The translations under genes were made by a program, and so were the position numbers. 11,873 nucleotides of DNA from an uncultured Prevotellaceae bacterium (GTDB lineage: Bacteria; Bacteroidota; Bacteroidia; Bacteroidales; Bacteroidaceae), in the NCBI GenBank assembly GCA_902800435.1, contig CADCEQ010000061.1:1644-13516 (forward strand). Direction: 5' to 3'. The notes under the pieces are model-generated. The model saw only the letters and a list, made by a program, of their open reading frames with translations. It was not told the origin of the DNA and made no database searches. This document shows, one piece after another, positions 6,283-11,873 of this stretch. Numbering within the stretch: the stretch's first letter is position 1; each line of letters begins with the position of its first letter.

Positions 6283-9180
6283 TTACTTCAGCTTGGGCTT
6301 CAGTTCGTCGGGCGAGTCGTTGGTGAACATGTTGACGGGCGGCGCCTGGCGGGTGAAGAAATGGCTGACCTGGTCGGGCGTCAGCGTGAGCGTGGGCTTG
6401 AAGTCGCTGCTCTGCATGTAGTCGAGAATGGCCTGCCGCATCTGGCGCGCCACGTGGCGGCTGTCGAGCCGGCTGCTGATGTCCATCGTCGTCATCAGCA
6501 GGCGGCCCTTCCCTACCCTCGCCTCGACGATCATGCCGAGCTTGCGCGAGACGTGCCACGTGTCGATGGGCTGGACGGGCGGCTGGTAGTCGGCGGGCAG
6601 CTCCATGAGGTTCATGACCTGCGCCTTGTTGAGCAGTTCCCACCAGTTGAGATTCGACCACGAGTCGGTCGGGAATCCGTGGCTGAAGAGCGGGTGGTCG
6701 CGGTCGATGTAGGCGCCGGTGGTGTGGGGCGGCCGCATCTTGAACCACGAGGTGTTCCAGAACACGGGCAGGTAGTGCTGCACGACGTCGCTGCCCAGCT
6801 TGACCTGTCCGGCAGCCTCGAGCAGCACGGTCTTCCCCTGCCTGAGCAGCCGGAGGGCTTCCTGGTAGTCGTGCGTGGCGACGACCGGTGCGGCCGGCTG
6901 GCTCACGGGGCCGGGCTCGGGATATACCCAGAAGTCCCACTGGTTCTTGAAGTCCTTCGAGAACCTGACCTGGAGCGTCAGCTTGGCGGGGGCCGGCATG
7001 TCGGCAAGGGGCATTTCGACGAGGCCTAACGACTGGTTCTTGCCGATGGGCAGCTCGTCGGTGAAGAGCACGCCGCTCTTCAGGATGAGCCCTGCGTCGT
7101 TCATGATGTAGTAGGTGGCCTTCACCTGGCTCACGCGCGTCTTGTAGGCATTGTAGACGTCGACGGGCACGCGCAGGGTTTCGTTCTTGGTGTAGACGAA
7201 CTTCGGGAACCGGGCCAGGGGGACGAGGTAGTTGCAGAACTCGCGCCAGGCGTCGGGCGTGACGTAGCCCTTCTCGCGCCAGTAGACGTTGAGTGGCCCT
7301 ACGAGTGCCGTTCCCTGGCCGCTGTAGTCGTTGAGTGCGAGCAGCTGGAATCCGGCATAGTCGGGCGTGCGCAGGTTGCGCTCCATCTCGTACTTGTAGC
7401 AGAGCGTCTGCAGGCGGCCGCTGGCCATGAGGAACTTCTCGGCCATCGGCTCCATACCGCCGTCGCGCAGCAGGTCGCGGAATATCTCGAAGTTGCCGGG
7501 CTTATAGGCGCCGGTATACTGCGTAATCTCCTTGAAGTCGGGGAAGGCGCACCACTGGCCCTGCTCGTGGGCGACGATGGGCGTCTGGTTGGGCTCCGTA
7601 CCCTTGTAGTTACGCGGGAACTCTATCTGGCTCAGGTAGTCGTCGTCGCTCGAGGGGGCATGGCTGTCCCAGGCCAGGCCGCGGGCACCGCCCTTGACGT
7701 GGTACTCCGAACCGTCGTCCCAGGCCCAGCCGCCGCCGACGGAGGCTCCGCAGTAGAGCTTGGAGGGGTCGTAGGCCTTCATCTCGCGCACCCAGTCGTT
7801 GCAGTAGCTCACCCAGTCGCCTGCAGGCTCGTTGCCGGCTGCCATCATGACGAACGATGGGTGGTGGCCGAACTCGTCGACAATGCGTTTCGACTCCTCG
7901 AGCAGATACTCGTCAATCGCCTGCCCCCGGCGCAGGCGGACGCCGTGGTTAGGCCACGACGGCCCCTCGGGCTGCAGGTAGATACCCGCCCGGTCGGCGG
8001 CAACGAAGGCTGCCTCAGGCGGACAGTAGGAATGGAAGCGCACGTGGTTGAGCCCGTACTCCTTGATCTTGAGAAACACCTCGAGCCACGACTCCACGTC
8101 GGTTGGGGGGTAGCCCGTCTCGGGGAAGCAGCAGTTCTCAACCGTTCCGCGCAAGTAGAGCGGGCGGTCGTTGATATACAGCTGGCGCCCGCGAATACTC
8201 ACGTCGCGCAGTCCGAACGTGGTGGTGTACTCATCGTCGCCGGCCAGGACGGTCAGCTGGTAGAGGCTGGGCGTGAACTCGTCCCACAGCTGCAGCTTGT
8301 CGGGCAGGCGGAAGTCGAGCTTGACCGTGCTGCTGACAATCTCGCGCCGCGCCATGCTGACGGGTATCCGCTCGACCGTGGAGTCGAGGTCCAAGGGGTG
8401 GATGTAGCCCTGGGCAAAGAACTGCGTATCGCCTAAGAGATGGAGGTGGCTGTCGAGCTTCAGCTCTACGGTGACGGTCTTCTTATTCAGGTCAGGCAGA
8501 ATCTTGACGTGCTGAATGCTCAACCGGTCCCACTGGGCCTGCAGCTCGATGCGCCCCACGATGCCGTTCCAGTTGCCCTGCGTCTGGTCGGTAACCGAGT
8601 GGGAGTCCTGGCCCACGCAGACGTTCTCAATACCGTTATAGACGCGGATGGCTATCTCGTTGGCCTCGCCGGCACGGATATACTTGGTCACGTCGTAGCG
8701 ATGAGGCGTCGAGAGCGACATCTGCCGCCCCACCTCGTTGCCGTTGACGTAGGCCTTGGTCTCGATGTGCGCACGCTCCAGGAAGAGCGTCACGCGGCGG
8801 TCCGCCCAGTCGCTGGGTATGTAGACCTTCTTGCGATACCAGGCCGCACCGACGTAGTGGCGCTCGGGCGTCAGGAAGAAGGGGAACTTCATCTGGCCCT
8901 CCTGCCGGTACTTCTCCATGTAGGGGTTGAAGTAGTAGCTGGAGTCGTAGAGCGAGCCCGTCCACGGCGTCTTGACCGACACGGGGTTGCCCTTGCCGTT
9001 GGTCAGCATCGAGCCGGGCAGCACCACATAGTCGTCGAACGTTGCCACGCGGTAGTTGAAGTCGGGGCCGGGCTCCACCTTGAAGTCCCACGGCCCTGAG
9101 AGGTCGATAATCTCCTGCGCCGCGACATGGCCGCACAGGAGCATAACCAATACAGAAACAATTGTTCTTAACAGTCTCAT
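6283..9180 (-). CDS. Secreted glycoside hydrolase family 2 enzyme (beta-galactosidase-like, specificity unknown)
   Basis: Predicted exported exo-glycosidase of 965 residues. I chose ATG at 9178-9180; a TTG two codons earlier is possible but less likely. Residues 1-22 (MRLLRTIVSVLVMLLCGHVA) form a signal peptide; the LLCG sequence is not a good lipobox, so a soluble periplasmic or secreted protein is likelier than a lipoprotein. Domains in order: jelly-roll sugar-binding (about 25-200, with GAAWYRKKVYIP), Ig-like (about 200-315), TIM barrel (about 320-600), and a C-terminal region with a beta-sandwich and a Rossmann-like, amidotransferase-like module (about 735-910, ending near VGKGRLLMTTMDIS). 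The predicted acid/base is E451 in AAGNEPAGD and the nucleophile E539 in AHEQGQW, the positions and spacing expected in clan GH-A. The sugar cleaved cannot be read from sequence; LacZ-type features are not obvious, so a plant or host polysaccharide side chain is as likely as lactose. It starts 26 bp after malQ with no promoter between, so the two are cotranscribed. Confidence 0.88.
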   Translation of the reverse strand: MRLLRTIVSVLVMLLCGHVAAQEIIDLSGPWDFKVEPGPDFNYRVATFDDYVVLPGSMLTNGKGNPVSVKTPWTGSLYDSSYYFNPYMEKYRQEGQMKFPFFLTPERHYVGAAWYRKKVYIPSDWADRRVTLFLERAHIETKAYVNGNEVGRQMSLSTPHRYDVTKYIRAGEANEIAIRVYNGIENVCVGQDSHSVTDQTQGNWNGIVGRIELQAQWDRLSIQHVKILPDLNKKTVTVELKLDSHLHLLGDTQFFAQGYIHPLDLDSTVERIPVSMARREIVSSTVKLDFRLPDKLQLWDEFTPSLYQLTVLAGDDEYTTTFGLRDVSIRGRQLYINDRPLYLRGTVENCCFPETGYPPTDVESWLEVFLKIKEYGLNHVRFHSYCPPEAAFVAADRAGIYLQPEGPSWPNHGVRLRRGQAIDEYLLEESKRIVDEFGHHPSFVMMAAGNEPAGDWVSYCNDWVREMKAYDPSKLYCGASVGGGWAWDDGSEYHVKGGARGLAWDSHAPSSDDDYLSQIEFPRNYKGTEPNQTPIVAHEQGQWCAFPDFKEITQYTGAYKPGNFEIFRDLLRDGGMEPMAEKFLMASGRLQTLCYKYEMERNLRTPDYAGFQLLALNDYSGQGTALVGPLNVYWREKGYVTPDAWREFCNYLVPLARFPKFVYTKNETLRVPVDVYNAYKTRVSQVKATYYIMNDAGLILKSGVLFTDELPIGKNQSLGLVEMPLADMPAPAKLTLQVRFSKDFKNQWDFWVYPEPGPVSQPAAPVVATHDYQEALRLLRQGKTVLLEAAGQVKLGSDVVQHYLPVFWNTSWFKMRPPHTTGAYIDRDHPLFSHGFPTDSWSNLNWWELLNKAQVMNLMELPADYQPPVQPIDTWHVSRKLGMIVEARVGKGRLLMTTMDISSRLDSRHVARQMRQAILDYMQSSDFKPTLTLTPDQVSHFFTRQAPPVNMFTNDSPDELKPKLK

Positions 9181-9206
9181 CGTCAATCGTTTATTATATC
9201 ATGCAT

Positions 9207-11795
9207 CTACCGCTTCGAGCGGGTTATCATCGTCTGTAGCTTGTTGTTGAACTTGCTGGCCTCAAGCAGCTGGCCGATGGTCAGGTGCATGCGGTACTGC
9301 CAGCGGTTGTAGGGGTCGCTGGGCACGTTGATGCGCTCCTCGCGGGGATTCTTGCGACGCAGCTCGGTGTCCATCGCCAGCCAGTCCTGCAGCGACAGCA
9401 GGCAGAGCATCGACGGCGAGTAGAGGTGGCGCGCTATGATTTCCTCGGCCAGGTGGGCAGGCAGATGCTCGGGTGCCCGGCCCTGCTTCTGGAGCATGGT
9501 CACGTAGTAGCGCTGGGTGCGCTCGGGGCTCTCCTCCCACCACAGCCGCAGGGGCGGCATGTCGTGGGTCGAGAAGGTGGCCACCGAACGGTAGGGATAG
9601 CCGTCGAGGTGGCTGAACTCAAAGCCGTCCTGCTTGGGCATGGTCTGTATCTCGAGCTGCAGGATGCGCAGGCTGTCGAGCACGGGCTCCACGCAGTCGG
9701 GCAGCATGCCCAGGTCTTCGGCGCAGATGAGCATGCGGCAGTCGCCAAGCGTGTCCTCCAGCCGGCGGATGGCCCCGCTGCCCCAGAACAGGCCGTGGCG
9801 CTGGTAGAAGTAGTTGTTGTAAAGGCGCAGGTAGGCGTCCTTCTCGTCGGCGCTGAGGGCATCGAACACGGGCTCCTTGTAGGCTGCTATGCGGGGGTGG
9901 TACATCTCGGCGTGGCGCGGGTCTTCCACGAACAGCACGTTGCTGATCAGGCGGTAGAGGCCCTCGCGAATCCAGAGGCTGTTCTCGTCGGCGCGGCCCT
10001 CGAAGTGGCGCTCCACCTTGCGCTGGGTGTCGTAGTCGGCCTTGAGGTCATAGAGCCCGTAAGCCTTGGCAATGAGGAACGTGTCGCGCACGTACTGGGC
10101 ATGCATGCCGAAGAGGCGCTCCAGCACGCGGTCGTTGATAAACGGACGGGTGAACAGATCGCGGCGGAACGACAGTCCGAAATACTCTATCTCGCCTGCC
10201 GTCAGGGGGAGTGCCGGCGAGAAGTGGCCCAACAGGGCGTAGACGGCCTCCTGGGGTATCTCCCAGATGCGGAAATAGCCCAGGATATGGTCGATGCGGA
10301 CGGCGTCGAAATACTGCTCCATCCAACGGTAGCGGCGGCGGAACCACTCGGCGAGCTGCTCGTTGTCCCAGTTGTAGGTGGGGAATCCCCAGTTCTGCCC
10401 TAAGGGCGAGAACGCGTCGGGGGGCGCTCCCGTCTGGCAGTCCATATTGAAGAGTTCCGGCTGCGTCAGCGTCGCCACGCTCTGGCGGTTGACGCCGATG
10501 GGCACGTCGCCCTTCAGGACGACACCCTTCGAGCGGGCATAGTCGGCAGCCGACTTCAGCTGCAGGTGCAGGTTGTATTGTATGTAGTACTGCAGTTCGT
10601 CGTCGCCCAGCCACTTGGCGTAGGGCTCCAGCCACCACGCATTGTCGGCCAGCCACGCCTTGAACTCCTTCGAAGCCAGCACTTGCGCGCCACGCTCGGC
10701 AAAGACAGCGGCCACGTACTCCATCTTCACCCGATGGACGGCCTCGTAGTCGCTATAGCCGAGGGCGTTCAGCTCGCGCTGGTGGCGGCGGTAGGCGGTC
10801 ATGCGCTTGCGGTCGCGCAGCTCGCCCAGCTGCTCCAGGTTCAGGTAGTGGGGATGCAGGGCGAAGCACGAGGTGATGTTATAGGGATAGGAGTCGTGCC
10901 AGTAGCCGTCGGTCGTCGTATCGTTGACGGGCAGCAGCTGGATGACCTTCATGCCCGTTCTGACGGCCCAGTCGACCATCTGACGCAGGTCGCCGAAGTC
11001 GCCCACGCCGCACGAATGCTCGCTGCGCAGGGCAAAGACGGGCACGACGACGCCTGCCGCCCGCCACGTCTTCTCGCGCATCCGCAACACGCCGCCGTAG
11101 AGCACGCGCACCTCGCCGTCGGTCAGCTCGTCGGTGACCACGCGGTTGTCGCCTTCCTCCCACGTCAGCAGTTCGTGCGTTTTGTCGTCGACGACCACAT
11201 ACTTGTACTCCAAGGGCAGCCCGACGGCATCGGTATTGACCGACAGAATCCAGTCGTGCTGGCCGATGTACTCCATGCGCAGGTAGCGGGCCGGACTCCA
11301 GCCGCCCATCATGGGATGACTGCCCAGGAGGGCTACCGACTGCCCCTTCTGCAGCTGGGGCGCCGAGATGCGGAAGATGACCGTGCGGCGGTAAAGGGGA
11401 AGCCGCCGCGCCTCAACCTGCTCGCCAAGCGGGGCGTGGACGGTCGTCAGATAGGCGTTGGTATAGAGATGGGCACAGAGCGGGCGGTCGCGCCACTCGT
11501 CGCAGAAGACGTAGTTCTTCGAGGCGTCGAACCAGTAGACGCGCGGCACCTGGGTCCACTCCCGACGAAGCACGCGCCCCTCGCCGTCCTCCACCTGGTA
11601 GGCGTAGCTGATGGCGCTGACGGTCTGCTGGCGGCTCATGGTGGCCGCCGTCTCGAGCGTCCACGTCTGTCCGTCCTGGGTGTCCATCAGCAGGTCGTGC
11701 CTGCGCTGCTTGCCGTCCTGGCTGTGGTAGCTCAGCACGACGTGCATGCTCTCGCCCCATTGGGTGTTATAGTGTATGGTGAATTTCAGTTTCAT
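9207..11795 (-). CDS. malQ: 4-alpha-glucanotransferase (amylomaltase), DPE2-type with two CBM20 domains
   Basis: Cytosolic GH77 enzyme of 862 residues that transfers alpha-1,4-glucan segments between malto-oligosaccharides and releases glucose. Two starch-binding CBM20-like domains come first (about 1-118 and 135-233; the second has the clearer RRTVIFRISAP...LGSHPMMGGWSP pattern). The GH77 barrel follows (about 250-850), with LRSEHSCGVGDFGDL and QLLPVNDT...DSYPYNITS near its start. Catalytic residues are visible: nucleophile D502 in VRIDH, acid/base E693 in CAEDLG, and stabilising D745 in STHDMPPLR. A charged insertion at about 325-390 and the CBM20 pair are the layout of plant DPE2 rather than of the 500-residue E. 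coli MalQ. There is no signal peptide. The stop is 26 bp before the GH2 gene. The leader is a purine-rich heptad array and shows no promoter, so transcription probably comes from a gene further right. Confidence 0.93.
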   Translation of the reverse strand: MKLKFTIHYNTQWGESMHVVLSYHSQDGKQRRHDLLMDTQDGQTWTLETAATMSRQQTVSAISYAYQVEDGEGRVLRREWTQVPRVYWFDASKNYVFCDEWRDRPLCAHLYTNAYLTTVHAPLGEQVEARRLPLYRRTVIFRISAPQLQKGQSVALLGSHPMMGGWSPARYLRMEYIGQHDWILSVNTDAVGLPLEYKYVVVDDKTHELLTWEEGDNRVVTDELTDGEVRVLYGGVLRMREKTWRAAGVVVPVFALRSEHSCGVGDFGDLRQMVDWAVRTGMKVIQLLPVNDTTTDGYWHDSYPYNITSCFALHPHYLNLEQLGELRDRKRMTAYRRHQRELNALGYSDYEAVHRVKMEYVAAVFAERGAQVLASKEFKAWLADNAWWLEPYAKWLGDDELQYYIQYNLHLQLKSAADYARSKGVVLKGDVPIGVNRQSVATLTQPELFNMDCQTGAPPDAFSPLGQNWGFPTYNWDNEQLAEWFRRRYRWMEQYFDAVRIDHILGYFRIWEIPQEAVYALLGHFSPALPLTAGEIEYFGLSFRRDLFTRPFINDRVLERLFGMHAQYVRDTFLIAKAYGLYDLKADYDTQRKVERHFEGRADENSLWIREGLYRLISNVLFVEDPRHAEMYHPRIAAYKEPVFDALSADEKDAYLRLYNNYFYQRHGLFWGSGAIRRLEDTLGDCRMLICAEDLGMLPDCVEPVLDSLRILQLEIQTMPKQDGFEFSHLDGYPYRSVATFSTHDMPPLRLWWEESPERTQRYYVTMLQKQGRAPEHLPAHLAEEIIARHLYSPSMLCLLSLQDWLAMDTELRRKNPREERINVPSDPYNRWQYRMHLTIGQLLEASKFNNKLQTMITRSKR

Positions 11796-11799
11796 GACT

Positions 11800-11855
11800 A
11801 CTTTTCACTTCTCACTTTTCACTTTTCACTTTTCACTTCTCACTTCTCACTTCTC
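11800..11855. repeat. Eight tandem heptads (ACTTYTC) upstream of malQ
   Basis: Eight exact 7-bp units, ACTTTTC or ACTTCTC, run without interruption for 56 bp. On the minus strand they read GARAAGT, a purine-rich tract ending 4 bp before the malQ ATG. Runs of this kind are common between genes in Bacteroidales. The array contains the stop codon of the possible upstream gene. Copy-number change would alter the spacing before malQ but not a reading frame. Confidence 0.9.
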
Positions 11856-11873
11856 CACGAGTATGCGGGCATC
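11847..11873 (-). CDS. Possible C-terminal end of an upstream gene (truncated by window edge)
   Basis: On the minus strand the last 27 bases read DARILVEK and then TGA, with GC-rich third positions like the neighbouring genes. The stop codon falls inside the heptad array. No promoter is visible between here and malQ, which favours a cotranscribed upstream gene. Eight codons are too few to name a product, and the other two frames cannot be excluded. Confidence 0.35.
   Translation of the reverse strand, partial: DARILVEK

Noticed and set aside
7567..8436. Open frame antisense to the GH2 gene (289 codons)
   Set aside because: Opposite the conserved catalytic region containing both active-site glutamates; biased composition, no leader or promoter.
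9113..9125. Lipoprotein signal (Cys in LLCG) in the GH2 enzyme
   Set aside because: The residue before Cys is Leu, which does not fit a lipobox; VAAQ gives a plausible ordinary signal peptidase site.
9184..9186. TTG at 9184-9186 as start of the GH2 gene
   Set aside because: An ATG two codons later begins a normal signal peptide (MRLLRTIV); TTG is an unnecessary choice.
9285..10403. Long open frame antisense to malQ (372 codons)
   Set aside because: Covers the GH77 catalytic core on the other strand; Val/Ala/Gly-biased with no recognisable domain or leader.

Overview
The window looks like the chromosome of a GC-rich member of the Bacteroidales, most likely Prevotellaceae or a close relative. 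The signs are two Bacteroidetes-type promoters (TTTG/TTG, 19-bp spacer, TAnnTTTG), A-rich leaders without Shine-Dalgarno sequences, a short dockerin-like motif typical of secreted Prevotella/Bacteroides proteins, and heptanucleotide (ACTTYTC) repeats. The genus is an inference from style, not from a marker gene. Genes fill almost all of the sequence and no gene-free stretch exceeds about 175 bp. There are no RNA genes, insertion sequences, CRISPR arrays or phage genes.

Plus-strand half (1-4574): the 3' part of a DsbD-type thiol:disulfide interchange protein enters from the left edge. It overlaps by 4 bp a CyuA/YhaM-type predicted L-cysteine desulfidase. A strong terminator ends this pair, and its loop holds the -33 element of the promoter for the next gene, aldA (lactaldehyde/glycolaldehyde dehydrogenase). 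After aldA comes a tiny broken gene: a signal peptide joined directly to a single dockerin-like calcium loop. Its start codon is out of frame by one A in an A5 run.

Minus-strand half (4726-11873): transcription comes from the right. The last 8 codons of a possible upstream gene run into a heptad repeat array, then malQ (DPE2-type 4-alpha-glucanotransferase with two N-terminal CBM20 domains), then a secreted family-2 glycoside hydrolase 26 bp further on. A terminator follows whose T-tail overlaps the promoter of the next pair: a VTC-type polyphosphate polymerase domain protein and a DUF4956 membrane protein. The two halves converge at 4575-4725, which holds a 12-bp-stem hairpin and three tandem palindromic repeat units.

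Functional themes are thiol/cysteine redox, oxidation of sugar-derived aldehydes, alpha-glucan handling plus extracellular glycan cleavage, and a predicted membrane-associated polyphosphate system. The least explained items are the dockerin mini-gene, the palindromic repeats, the heptad arrays (one intergenic, one decayed copy inside dsbD), and the repeated nesting of promoters in terminators. I see no clearly new multi-gene system.
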